Part shown: piece by piece, positions 10,659 through 20,107 of the stretch
Numbering within the stretch: position 1 is the stretch's first letter
Layout: each line of letters starts with the position of its first letter
Made by a program: the position numbers and the translations under genes
Assembly: GCA_958295665.1 (NCBI GenBank)
Contig: OY282558.1
Location: 332,107,106-332,171,105, forward strand
DNA: 64,000 nucleotides
Reading direction: 5' to 3'
Source of the DNA: Tipula vernalis
Lineage: Eukaryota; Arthropoda; Insecta; Diptera; Tipulidae
The notes under the pieces: generated by a model
Seen by the model: only the letters and a program-made list of their open reading frames with translations
What the model was told of the DNA's origin: nothing
The model's database searches: none

Positions 10659-12243
10659 CTATGTATACGTCGCGCTTTATGACTTGCGATGCCAAGGGAT
10701 ACTGTTCCTGATGAATTTCCGCTAACCTCTGAACACATTTTGTTGCCAGATACGAAGCACTGGCTGTACCGAAGGTTAAGGTGAGCAGTCTAAACATTTT
10801 TAGAGATTCTGATGGTGTTTTTCTCCAGAATATATGTTGTAGCTGAGCATCATCGTCAGTAACCATTATCTGACGATACATTTTACAGATATCTGCACTG
10901 AATACGTACTCGTAGGTTCTGAACCTGGCCAAAATAGAGAACAAGTCTTGTTGCAATACAGGCCCCACCATAAGAATGTCGTTCAAAGCCTTTCCGGAAT
11001 CAGATTTTGCCGAGGCGTAAAAAACTATCCTCATCTTGGTCGTGGAGCTATCCGGTTTTAACACGCAGTGATGCGGTAAGAAGAAATTTGTTGCGGAGAC
11101 CTCTTCTGCTGTGACTTGCTTCATATGGCCTAACTCTAAATATTCTTCAATGGTTTCTTGATAGACCTTTCTCAGATTATCATTCCTGGTTAGCCGATGT
11201 TCCAGGCTGTTAAACCTTCGACGAGCCATATCTTGCGAGTTACCTAAAACCGAGGGTGGTTGAGACATTGGAAGTTTCACAATAAATTTACCTGCGGCCG
11301 TGCGTCCATAGTGTTTCTTAAAATGATCCTCCACATACTGTTCTTGCTTGGACATCGCAGGACATGCGGCGTTGAGATGTTCAATTTCAAAAAAATTTCG
11401 GAGTTGCTCATTTAAACTGGTTTCTTCTATTGATAGCGTGTTGCATACATGGTAGTTTTGTGGTGTTGAGCAATAATTTGCGGTTTTGCCCACTACGACC
11501 CAGCCTAGCAAGGTGTTTTGTAAGATAGGCATGTCTGGACCCAGCAGGATTTGCCCGACAGCTTGTAGAGAATAGTAGAGATCTGCTCCTATCCGAAGAT
11601 CTATGTGCTGTGGTGTTGAAAATTCTGGATCGGCTAGCCTTATATTTTGCGGAATCGTCCATTGACTTGTATTTATGCCAATTGTAGGTTGCGGTCCCGA
11701 AATTTTTGGCAATAGATGAACGTCAATTTGGGCCGTATACGCATTAATTCGTGATTGAATCGTTACGGCTAACATGGAATGGCATGATAGTGAGGAAGCT
11801 CCGATTCCAGTTATAGCTGTGTTGAAGCTCTTGCGTCTTAGACGAAGCCGAGCTACAAATTTTTCAGTCATAAGACTAAGTTGGGAGCCACTATCAAGAA
11901 GCGTTCTGGCAATAATTGATGTTCCCGTATGATCCAGAATAATTACAAGCGCGGTTGCTAAAAAAACATAAGCATTAGAAGAACGGATGTGTAAGATGTT
12001 TTGATGTTGTTCAACGGTTGAGTGGAATACTGTATTTTTAGTCAGCTCATTTTGTTTTGTGCTATCAGATGTCCCCACAGAGTGATTATTGATCTCTGTA
12101 TTGGTTGGCTTATTTAACTGATCTGCATGGAGATGAGGCTGAGCGACATCCGGATGCAGGAGCGAGTGATGACGAATGTAACAACCGGGCTTATTGCAAT
12201 GAAATGGCGATGTACAGTTGTTTATTTGGTGATCATTTCGCAA
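10624..12243 (-). CDS. pol: BEL/Pao second zinc knuckle, protease and reverse transcriptase segment, copy 1
   Basis: 539-codon frame. Order of domains: the remainder of a zinc knuckle with NCTSPFHCNKPGCYIRHHSLLH, aspartic protease with LLDSGSQLSLM, then reverse transcriptase with the template region near KMRIVF, FSADICKMYRQI, and the catalytic YIDD. The reading frame is in phase with gag and separated from it by one TGA (12253-12255). The listed first residue is a TTG leucine codon. Just after YIDD the phase changes, so RT is cut from its thumb and RNase H. BEL elements normally use a single gag-pol frame. Confidence 0.9.
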   Translation of the reverse strand: MRNDHQINNCTSPFHCNKPGCYIRHHSLLHPDVAQPHLHADQLNKPTNTEINNHSVGTSDSTKQNELTKNTVFHSTVEQHQNILHIRSSNAYVFLATALVIILDHTGTSIIARTLLDSGSQLSLMTEKFVARLRLRRKSFNTAITGIGASSLSCHSMLAVTIQSRINAYTAQIDVHLLPKISGPQPTIGINTSQWTIPQNIRLADPEFSTPQHIDLRIGADLYYSLQAVGQILLGPDMPILQNTLLGWVVVGKTANYCSTPQNYHVCNTLSIEETSLNEQLRNFFEIEHLNAACPAMSKQEQYVEDHFKKHYGRTAAGKFIVKLPMSQPPSVLGNSQDMARRRFNSLEHRLTRNDNLRKVYQETIEEYLELGHMKQVTAEEVSATNFFLPHHCVLKPDSSTTKMRIVFYASAKSDSGKALNDILMVGPVLQQDLFSILARFRTYEYVFSADICKMYRQIMVTDDDAQLQHIFWRKTPSESLKMFRLLTLTFGTASASYLATKCVQRLAEIHQEQYPLASQVIKRDVYIDDVRHQQFGGG

Positions 12244-12252
12244 ACAATTTAT

Positions 12253-13341
12253 TCAAATCCGAAGTTTATTAATTTCCTGACATCGGTTTGGAATTGATAA
12301 ACGAAGGAATCTTCGGCACTGATTGATTCGATGCCCCGGTATTTGACAAAAAGCGCAAGCGAATATTAGTTTTTTGGAAGCGACCACGGTTGCTGAATAT
12401 GAAGAACGTGATGGCTTAGAACGAAATCCGCTACCTTGAGAACCTGATGTTGTTGTGATGTTGTGTATTGTTCTTCCTTCTAATGCATGAAGACGCTTAT
12501 TAAGGAAAGCCAGGAATTCTGCAAGAGTAGGCAGCGTTTTCACCGGTTCTTCATCCTCCCATTTCGTTACAGTATTTGGATCAAGCTTAGGTAGTATAAT
12601 TTCTATCAATAAATCATCCCATTGTTGTGTAGGGCGGCCCAATGATTTTAGGGAACGCAAATTTGAATTTAGTTGATTGATTAACTCCGACAATTTATCA
12701 GCAGATGGCTTGATTATACGCGGGATTTCGAAAATTTTCCTCATATGGTCACGACATATTATTTTTGAATTATTGTATCTCTCTTTCAAAAGATTAAGAG
12801 CCTCTTGGTAATTATTTTCGGTTAATTCTAAAGAGCTGATTAACTCCGCCGCTGCACCATCGACTGAATTACGCAAGTGTTGGAATTTGGATAATATGTT
12901 TAATTGCGAATTTTTATTAATCAAACTATCAAAGGTATTGTAGAAATCAAGCCATTTTGTAAAATCTCCACTAAACACGTTGATTTCTATTCGAGGTAAT
13001 TTAGCTATAACGTTACCCTGGCTAACGGTCGGTTGAGTTTCATTTTTTACAATCGGCGTGATCGCTGATATATGATCGAGTATAGCGGGTTTTAATTCAT
13101 AATACGCCTCTTCAAATTTAGCGCGTGTTTCCGCATGCGTCGTTTCTACCACCAGCTGCTCCAAAGCTGACTGTGTTGCATTGAATTGCTCAAATGTCGC
13201 TTCTAAAGCTTCTAACCGCACCCTTGCGTATGTTGATGTTGAACCCGCTAATTTGTTGTCAACGAATGCTTTAATCCGCTCTAACTTATCGATCCAAACC
13301 TTTCGCATGGCTTCATATTTTAAAATCTTAGCATCCGCCAT
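12253..13341 (-). CDS. gag: BEL/Pao Gag
   Basis: 362-aa frame starting at ATG 13341 (MADAKILKYEAMRKVW). It has the alpha-helical N-terminal and DUF1759-type capsid region typical of BEL Gag, then LPTLAEFLAFLNKRLHALEG and a CCHC zinc knuckle (CAFCQIPGHRINQC). Gag packages the RNA. It ends at TGA 12253-12255, which falls at the position of the first cysteine of a second CCHC knuckle that continues in phase into pol. The stop therefore looks like a substitution in a once continuous frame, although programmed readthrough cannot be excluded. Confidence 0.88.
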   Translation of the reverse strand: MADAKILKYEAMRKVWIDKLERIKAFVDNKLAGSTSTYARVRLEALEATFEQFNATQSALEQLVVETTHAETRAKFEEAYYELKPAILDHISAITPIVKNETQPTVSQGNVIAKLPRIEINVFSGDFTKWLDFYNTFDSLINKNSQLNILSKFQHLRNSVDGAAAELISSLELTENNYQEALNLLKERYNNSKIICRDHMRKIFEIPRIIKPSADKLSELINQLNSNLRSLKSLGRPTQQWDDLLIEIILPKLDPNTVTKWEDEEPVKTLPTLAEFLAFLNKRLHALEGRTIHNITTTSGSQGSGFRSKPSRSSYSATVVASKKLIFACAFCQIPGHRINQCRRFLRLSIPNRCQEINKLRI

Positions 13342-13656
13342 AATGAGGACAAGATGGTTTCAAGCAGACGCACACACAAAAAAAAATACCGAATAAATGC
13401 AATGCAATGTATTCCACACACAAAAAAACCGTTTCACTTTAGTCTCGTTACTCACAATATAGCACAAAAAGTTTATAATCGTAAATTGCAATGAAAATTT
13501 ACGAGTAAATCCAAAAAAAAAGAATATATACAAAAAATTCAATTATACTTCCCAATAATACATAATGTATGTCCAACGACTAAATTCTAAGCACGATGCC
13601 GCTTGATGACCTTCCAAAATCAGCCGATGAAAATACCCTCAAAATGATTCGAGAAT
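13342..13656 (-). other. BEL leader (5' UTR), copy 1
   Basis: Non-coding leader between primer binding site and gag. Compared with copy 2 it lacks about 25 bp near 13581 (copy 2 has extra sequence at about 16560-16588). Poly-A/poly-T runs near 13380 and 13510 make chance ORFs. Confidence 0.7.
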
Positions 13657-13679
13657 GTTGTATCCCACTTCTGACACCA
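13657..13679 (-). promoter_or_regulatory. BEL primer binding site, copy 1
   Basis: Directly after the 5' LTR the minus strand reads TGGTGTCAGAAGTGGGATAC. It starts with the universal TGG (complement of tRNA CCA) and resembles the 3' end of tRNA-Leu with its T-arm sequence. The tRNA assignment is from memory; the position is certain. Confidence 0.7.
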
Positions 13680-14130
13680 TGTATAATCTTGGGCCTTTCC
13701 AAGATTCCAGCCAATTTCGTCGAAGATGATTAAATCAAAAAAAAACTTTGCCAAGCACATTATTTCACCGTGGCGACTAATTTATTTTGTTCAATTTATG
13801 ATATTTATAAAAATGCATTGATTTTTGAAAGCACAATAATTTATTGGATGTTACTTCTCCAATATTCGATATGCAATTGATTTTATTTTACGTTAACAAA
13901 CTAGAAATTAACAATTAATTACGTCATGGATATAACGCAAACCCAAATCAGCAGATTTAATGGTTTGAACGTTATATAAACAAAAATATGATAATTATGT
14001 ATGTACGGATGTTAAATGAGGGTGACCAAAAAGTTTTAAATGCAATATGTAACAATAAAAATAAAAATGAATGATTTTGAAATTAAAGAATAATAAAGTA
14101 TAATAAAAATTAAATTACGAAGATTATTCA
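13680..14130 (-). repeat. BEL LTR B (shared: 5' LTR of copy 1, 3' LTR of copy 2)
   Basis: 451 bp with the same ends as the outer LTRs. Two substitutions set it apart from LTRs A and C in the CAAGCACTTTATTTCATCG region (CATTATTTCACCG here). It abuts copy 2's pol end directly, with no target duplication. Confidence 0.9.
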
Positions 14131-15290
14131 TCATCCCCGCCTTGAATGCTTCCAGCTTTCAACATCGATTCCGTACCCATCGACGGAAAAGGACAGATTT
14201 TGGTAACTGGCCTTTTTATAATGCCCCCTTGAGTTTTTAGAGTGACCACCCTAACCAATTTATCGCTTCCCTCCAACACACGACCCATTTTCCACCTCAG
14301 AGGTGGCAGATTGTCTTCCTTTACGAGAACGAGTTCTCCGACATCAATGTTCCGCGATGATGTTGACCATTTTCTGCGATGCTGCATCCCTAGGAGGTAC
14401 TCATTAGTCCAACGCGACCAGAAGTGCTGATGTAATTGCTGAACATTTCGCCGCCGTTTTAAATACGGCACCTTTTCATTTTCGATATTCGGCTCCATAA
14501 TTGCCGTGAGAGGTCGTCCGACTAGAAAATGCCCGGGAGTAATTGCCTCAAGATCGTTCGGGTCTGATGATAGTGGGGTCAATGACTGTGAATTTAATAC
14601 AGCTTCCACTTGCTTAAATACTGTATTCATCTCTTCATATGTTAAGGATGAGTCCCCCGTTATCCGACGTAAATGGTGCTTCGCGGATTTTACGGCAGCT
14701 TCGTAGATCCCACCGAAATGTGGGGCCAATGGTGGAGCAAAACGCCAATTTATCATACTTTCTTGACATACGCGCAAAATCCCGTCGTTACAATGTTGAG
14801 TTTTGAATAACTGGTACAACTCGTGTAAGGAAGAATTTGCTCCTACAAAATTCGTACCATTATCACAAAATATGTTTTTGCACATACCTCTTGTTGAAAT
14901 GAATCTCTTCAGAGCTCCAACAAACGCATCTGAAGGCAGGTCTGACACCAGTTCCAAATGAACTGCTTTTATCGCCAGACATACGAATATGGCTAAATAT
15001 CCTTTTGTTGGCCCCTTGCCTCGTATTTTGTGGTGTATAAAGAAAGGACCTGCGAAGTCTACTCCAACATTGTAAAATGGTGGCGCACATGTAACACGTT
15101 CGGTTGGAAAATCCCCCATCTTCTGCTGACTCGTTTTTGCTCGAAATCGGAAACAGAGGATGCAATTGTGGCACACCCTTTTTGCTAGCCTTCGTCCATT
15201 AATTGGCCAGTATTCTTGCCGCACAGCTACCAATAATGCCTGTGGACCTGCGTGAAGAAGTTTTTTATGAAAATAAGACAGGATTGACAA
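14124..15290 (-). CDS. pol: BEL/Pao integrase segment of pol, copy 2
   Basis: 388 codons, nearly identical to the segment at 8064-9230. It differs at a few residues (for example LLVAVRQ for LLAAVRQ, LPSDAF for LSSDAF, GMCKN for GMRKN). All catalytic motifs (VDFAGPF, FCDNGTNF, HFGGIYEAAV) are kept. It is preceded in phase by the same TAG (15312-15314). Copy 2 lacks protease and most of RT, so it could only move in trans. Confidence 0.9.
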   Translation of the reverse strand: MSILSYFHKKLLHAGPQALLVAVRQEYWPINGRRLAKRVCHNCILCFRFRAKTSQQKMGDFPTERVTCAPPFYNVGVDFAGPFFIHHKIRGKGPTKGYLAIFVCLAIKAVHLELVSDLPSDAFVGALKRFISTRGMCKNIFCDNGTNFVGANSSLHELYQLFKTQHCNDGILRVCQESMINWRFAPPLAPHFGGIYEAAVKSAKHHLRRITGDSSLTYEEMNTVFKQVEAVLNSQSLTPLSSDPNDLEAITPGHFLVGRPLTAIMEPNIENEKVPYLKRRRNVQQLHQHFWSRWTNEYLLGMQHRRKWSTSSRNIDVGELVLVKEDNLPPLRWKMGRVLEGSDKLVRVVTLKTQGGIIKRPVTKICPFPSMGTESMLKAGSIQGGDDE

Positions 15291-15311
15291 GGTAATTGGA
15301 TGTGTGGATGG

Positions 15312-16319
15312 CTATAAAATCGGATATTTCGTTGAATATGCGAGGGATGAATGTTTTAGTCGACCCCCCACTCGAAGGATTCCGCTACTATCTAGGAAAG
15401 GAGACAAAGGAATTAATGGGTCCTTGGGACTGAGTGGTGTTTTGGCCCTTAATGACCCCATCTGGTCTTTAAAACCAGTAGACTGTATTATCTTTATTAT
15501 TAAATTTAGACCATTCTGAAGATCACATGCCTGGATGTCGCCATATATCCTATCACTTTCTTGCCTTGACAGATAGTTGTGAATAAAGCGATGAACATAA
15601 GCCATAATTCTTTGCAAAGAGAGGAAATTTCGTGATTGGAATCTCTGCAGAAGGTCCACCTCCTCCAGCGCAGATGAACATGCCAAGGCGGCTTTAGTTT
15701 GCCGACGTTCCGGAACTTCATCTATTACTGGTATGCGTGACGTAGGCCATTGGTCAGGCGAGGTTTTCAAAAATGATGGCCCTGTAAACCACGATGAGTG
15801 CCGTATCAGTTCTAGTGGTGAACATCCTCTCGACAATAGATCCGCCGAGTTGAATTTAGTGCTGATATGGTGCCAATTAGATATTGCTGTCAGTCTCTGA
15901 ATTTTTGCTACTCGATTCCCGACAAATGTTGTTAATGTGGTTGATTCCGAAGAGATCCACGATAATGCGACTGCTGAATCTGACCAGTAGTAGGTTTCAT
16001 GAATGGTGATATTTAAGACTGGAATAACCTTTCTTACCAGTTCAACTAACAGCAGAGCCGCACAAAGTTCAAGACGTGGTATGGTTGTTTTACTGAGAGG
16101 CGCCACACGAGACTTTGCGCAGATTTTGGAGCGCTGCTCCAAAGCTGACTGTGTTGCATTGAATTGCTCAAATGTCGCTTCTAAAGTTTCTAACCGCACC
16201 CTTGCGTATGTTGATGTTGAACCCGCTAATTTATTGTCAACGAATGCTTTAATCCGCTCTAACTTATCGATCCAAACCTTTCGCATGGCTTCATATTTTA
16301 AAATCTTAGCATCCACCAT
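15312..16319 (-). CDS. Internally deleted BEL copy 2: Gag N-terminus fused in frame to RNase H
   Basis: 335-codon frame. The first ~60 residues are the Gag N-terminus (MVDAKILKYEAMRKVW to ATQSALEQ). The sequence then jumps to RNase H at ICAKSRVAPL. Compared with copy 1 about 3.09 kb is missing (copy-1 coordinates about 10066-13154), and seven extra bases (16126-16132) sit at the junction. The join keeps the reading frame. RNase H here retains YYWSDSAVALSW with the catalytic Asp, and the frame ends at the same TAG as in copy 1. It lacks capsid, knuckles, protease and RT. Confidence 0.9.
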   Translation of the reverse strand: MVDAKILKYEAMRKVWIDKLERIKAFVDNKLAGSTSTYARVRLETLEATFEQFNATQSALEQRSKICAKSRVAPLSKTTIPRLELCAALLLVELVRKVIPVLNITIHETYYWSDSAVALSWISSESTTLTTFVGNRVAKIQRLTAISNWHHISTKFNSADLLSRGCSPLELIRHSSWFTGPSFLKTSPDQWPTSRIPVIDEVPERRQTKAALACSSALEEVDLLQRFQSRNFLSLQRIMAYVHRFIHNYLSRQESDRIYGDIQACDLQNGLNLIIKIIQSTGFKDQMGSLRAKTPLSPKDPLIPLSPFLDSSGILRVGGRLKHSSLAYSTKYPIL

Positions 16320-16660
16320 AATGAGGACAAGATGGTTTCAAGCAGACGCACACACAAAAAAAAAAATACCGAATAAACGAAATGCAATGTATTCCACACA
16401 CAAAAAAACCGTTTCACTTTAGTCTCGTTACTCACAATATAGCACAAAAAGTTTATAATCGTAAATTGCAATGAAACTTTACGAGTAAATCCAAAAAAAA
16501 AAGAATATATACAAAAAATTCAATTATACTTCCCAATAATACATAATGTATGTCCAACGAAGTAATAATCCAAAAATTATGCGCGAAATTCTAAGCACGA
16601 TGACGCTTGATGACCTTCCAAAATCAGCCGATGAAAATACCCTCAAAATGATTCGAGAAT
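16320..16660 (-). other. BEL leader (5' UTR), copy 2
   Basis: Leader region matching that of copy 1 but with about 25 additional bases around 16560-16588, probably the ancestral state. No gene. Confidence 0.65.
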
Positions 16661-16683
16661 GTTGTATCCCACTTCTGACACCA
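16661..16683 (-). promoter_or_regulatory. BEL primer binding site, copy 2
   Basis: Same TGGTGTCAGAAGTGGGATAC word on the minus strand immediately inside LTR C, consistent with a tRNA-Leu primer. Confidence 0.7.
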
Positions 16684-17134
16684 TGTATAATCTTGGGCCT
16701 TTCCAAGATTCCAGCCAATTTCGTCGAAGATGATTAAATCAAAAAAAAACTTTGCCAAGCACTTTATTTCATCGTGGCGACTAATTTATTTTGTTCAATT
16801 TATGATATTTATAAAAATGCATTGATTTTTGAAAGCACAATAATTTATTGGATGTTACTTCTCCAATATTCGATATGCAATTGATTTTATTTTACGTTAA
16901 CAAACTAGAAATTAACAATTAATTACGTCATGGATATAACGCAAACCCAAATCAGCAGATTTAATGGTTTGAACGTTATATAAACAAAAATATGATAATT
17001 ATGTATGTACGGATGTTAAATGAGGGTGACCAAAAAGTTTTAAATGCAATATGTAACAATAAAAATAAAAATGAATGATTTTGAAATTAAAGAATAATAA
17101 AGTATAATAAAAATTAAATTACGAAGATTATTCA
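16684..17134 (-). repeat. BEL LTR C (5' LTR of copy 2)
   Basis: 451 bp, TG...CA on the minus strand, followed by the outer target duplication GACAA (17135-17139). Confidence 0.9.
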
Positions 17135-17300
17135 GACAATACATTTTCAACATTTGTTGTTGAATCAACAAAATTGATCTTCGCGTGTCCCGCTAGGCAC
17201 GTTAATGATGGCAGCATTACTGATGAATTGATGATATTAACTCGAGGCACGTTGTGCTGATGTGGCATTACTGATGATGTTAACTTGTCCCTTCTTAAAA
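17135..17300 (-). repeat. Possible LTR start of an errantivirus-like relic
   Basis: On the minus strand an AAGAAGGGAC purine tract (about 17284-17293) is followed by AAGTTAACATCATCAG. This resembles a polypurine tract and the AGTTA start of gypsy-type LTRs. An imperfect ~50-bp direct repeat (AGGCACGTT...GATGATATTAAC / AGGCACGTT...GATGATGTTAAC on plus) lies inside. The BEL insertion cuts this region off at 17134. The assignment rests on these short signals only. Confidence 0.3.
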
Positions 17301-17302
17301 AT

Positions 17303-17447
17303 CTACGACGCGTGGATTAAAAATTTAGCTGGATGGGTTGAATTCCAGGTTGATGAGTAGGAAGGTCTTCTTGGACTGTTGGTTTTGGGAAAAACAGCAG
17401 TCTCTTTCGATGCGTGAGTCTCGCCCTCAATGGCGACCAATGGTAAA
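17303..17447 (-). pseudogene. Possible env tail of the errantivirus-like relic
   Basis: An open minus-strand stretch ending at 17303 lies between the mariner-like insertion and the putative polypurine tract, which is where the C-terminal tail of an errantivirus Env would be. It has Ser/Thr/Pro-rich sequence (for example KTNSPRRPSYSSTW) and no membrane segment. I do not recognise a motif; the call rests on position. Confidence 0.25.
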
Positions 17448-17448
17448 G

Positions 17449-18649
17449 GGTGTTCAAATTTGAGGTATCTTTTTAAATATTCCGCCATTTATGTTTTTTG
17501 TGCCATATGTTATTTGACGGATGACCAGTACATACATTCCGGTTAGTTAAAATGGATCGCTACACGAGTAAACAACGTGTTTTCATTATTAAAACTTATT
17601 TTAAATATGGTGTAAGTTATTCAGAAGTTGGAAGAAAATTTCGCTCAAAATACGGTAGAGAAAATTATCCGACAAACCGTGCTATTAAACTTATCATTGA
17701 TAATTTTGAAGAAACTGGTTCAGTTCAAGATCAGAGAAGCAGAGTTTATTATCCTAATGGTCGTTCAAGTGAAAATATTCCAGCTGTTAGAACAGGTGTT
17801 GCTGAAGAGCCAAGGACAACAATTCGTCGTTGTTCACAGCAATTAAACCTCAAACCAACAACTTTGTTCAATATTTTACACAAAGATCTTCATGTAAAGG
17901 TTTACAAAATACAGTTAACACAAAAATTAAAGTCATCGTTAATTGAGTCATAGAAAACCAAGAAGAAAATGAGAATTTTTTTCAATGAAATTATCTTCAC
18001 CGATTAAGCTCATTTTGAAATTGGCGGCTATGTCAGCAAACAAAACTGCCGCATTTGGGCTGAAGAAAATACTAGACAATTGTTTGAAAAGACAATGAAA
18101 CCAAAAAAGTTACTGTATGATGTGGATCTTGGTGTGGTGGCGTAATTGGTCCATATTTTTTTCGAAAATCAAAATGGCAAAGCAATTGGTGTGAATGAAG
18201 CTCGATATCGAAAGAAGTTTAGAAACTTTTTGTGGGAAGATATTGATGTGCAGAATATGGTATGTGATTTCAACAGGATGGTGCAACATGCCACACAGCA
18301 ACGGAATCAGTCGGTCTTTTGAAAGAGAAGTTTAATAATCGCATAATTTCTCGAAGAACAAACGTGAATTGGCCACCAAGATTATGCGATTTAACGCCAT
18401 TGGTCTCCTTCTTATGAGGTTTCTTGAAGAGTAAAGTTTATGTGGATAATCCTTAAACTGTTCAACAGCTCAAAGACAATATCATCGAAATCATTATGCG
18501 AAAAAGTAATTCAAAATTTTGGTAAAGATTTACAGCCTGCCGAGCTAGCAGAGAAAGTCTCTCAAACGACATTCTTTTTCATTATTATTATTAATTATTA
18601 TTAAAGTCTTTTATTTAAAATTTGAAAAGATACTTCAAATTTGAACACC
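17449..18649 (+). mobile_element. Mariner-related element of the DUF4817-transposase type
   Basis: Ends are inverted repeats of about 30 bp: GGTGTTCAAATTTGAGGTATC at the left and its inverse with one or two changes at 18625-18649. The element is about 1.2 kb and holds one broken transposase gene on the plus strand. It lies inside the errantivirus-like env region, splitting it. A target duplication is not obvious. Confidence 0.75.
17552..18560 (+). pseudogene. DUF4817-type mariner transposase, broken
   Basis: The first 133 codons are open (MDRYTSKQRVFIIKTYF...). They form the N-terminal helix-turn-helix DNA-binding region common in insect mariner-related proteins, ending with LHKDLHVKVYKIQLTQKLK. 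Downstream, several frames continue the DDE part with frameshifts and stops: FTD near AHFEIGGYVSKQNCRIW, a GVVA/PYFF-like stretch, FQQDGATCHTA-like DNA near 18275, and the RIISRRTNVNWPPR-like region near 18340-18380. Length and order match the family, but at least five lesions make it a pseudogene. Confidence 0.8.
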
Positions 18650-18651
18650 AT

Positions 18652-19317
18652 TTAATTGTGCAATGTTACCCAGATATAGATTGTGTAAATTAAATATCCG
18701 GAATCGATTTTGAAGCCCTTTTCAGTGATGTTTGTGCGTAAGACGGACGGTAAAACTTGAAATGTCTTCGCTGCTTTATTTATAAATGTGGAATTGTTGA
18801 TTTGGATCGTCTCGTTAGTATATTGCACCAAAAAACCTCCTTTCAAGTGTTAACTCGTATTGTTATATGAAATTTTTCCGTCGAAGTTGCTTAGGAATAT
18901 AGTATGGTCATTGAGGGATTGAATGATTTGTTGGTTGTGAAATTGGTACTCGCATTTAGCGTTGAAACTTTTGATCAGTTGATAGATACAATGATCCATT
19001 GGTATTTTTTTTAGTCCACTTAGGTCACAAATAATTGCCTCCTTAATATGTGATATTTTTTGACAATTCCAAATATCTAATCTATCTATGTATATGCGCT
19101 TGTTGTGATTGTAATCCTGTCTACTAGTTTTTGACATTGAGAGAACGTAAAGCATTGCAGATTCTTTCACAATCATCATAGGTTCAGCATATTCGATTGC
19201 TTCTACATCGTTGGCATATGGCAGAGTTTCAATTTCCATGATCAAACGACTAATTTCACCTTTGTTGATGCTGTACTGCTGATTGTGGTTACGAATTATC
19301 TCGTTTTGGCTAGTCAT
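18652..19317 (-). pseudogene. env: Errantivirus-like env fragment, broken
   Basis: Minus-strand frame of about 220 codons, in phase throughout but with a TAA at 18850-18852. It reads like part of an insect errantivirus envelope ectodomain: MLYVLSMSKT, paired cysteines (NCQK, ICDLSG, DHCIY, KCEY), TIFLSNFDGKI and several N-glycosylation sites (NNTS, NET, NNST, NIT). No signal peptide or membrane anchor remains, and the 3' part is interrupted by the mariner-related element. A stop precedes the first codon, so the 5' end is lost. I base the family call on pattern memory. Confidence 0.5.
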
Positions 19318-19735
19318 TATCTGATATTATATTCATATTCGTCTTTGCTTCAGCACTATCTCCAGTTGGTACAGGACTTTAAGGGTTGCCATCTTGTGTA
19401 AGATGAAGCACGTCAAAGTTATTTTGACACATTTATCTACGCGGTATAACACGTTTCCTCCTGACGCAAGAATGATCGAAAGCAACGCCAAATACCATCT
19501 CAATAATCTTCTTAGTTTTAAATTGTTGTTTATTTCTTACTGAAAAGCCTACAATTTTTTAACTTTAAAATGTTGTTGATTTTTGTAATAGACGTTATAA
19601 ACTCATAACTCGAAATTTATTAACAATACAATAATCATCTCTTTCATTGCCTCCATTCAAATTTGAATTCGAATATCTTTCTATTGTTATTTTGAATTTT
19701 AGAAGCAAGCTAGATGGTTTTGATTTTTGGTTTTC
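19318..19735. other. Spacer with no recognisable gene
   Basis: Probably more of the errantivirus-like relic or older DNA. I see no motif I can name. Confidence 0.4.
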
Positions 19736-20107
19736 TTATGGCTAGTTTCACAAAAAATCGCCTAACAGTTTGTTAGTTTATCGGCGGCCAATTTTAACCT
19801 CCTGCTAAATGTCCAAACCGTTTCACAAAATTTTTTCAACGATCAGTTATTTACCTATCGATATTGTTGATATATTTACATATATTTTACTCAACCCTAC
19901 AAATATGACCAACACAAAAAAAAAAAGAAATTTGTCAAAACAAAATTTATCCTGAAACCTTACTTTCTATTATTTTGTTTCTCGTTTGAGTTAATGTTAA
20001 ACTTTACTGCTTTATTGTTTGTTTTAAAGACACCAATAAAAATTTAAATAAATAATTACATACAAAAATAATGAGCCAGCTAATAAAAAAAAGTGGTAAC
20101 ATACAAA

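Larger units (their letters stand above)
7616..17134 (-). mobile_element. BEL/Pao retrotransposon, tandem two-copy insertion sharing the middle LTR
   Basis: Three nearly identical LTRs (7616-8070, 13680-14130, 16684-17134) enclose two internal regions on the minus strand. The left internal region is almost complete and the right one is internally deleted. The outermost flanks carry the same 5-bp word, GACAA (7611-7615 and 17135-17139), and no such duplication surrounds the middle LTR. The whole array thus behaves as one insertion. Such structures arise by LTR-LTR recombination or by template switching. LTR near-identity indicates a young event. Confidence 0.92.
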
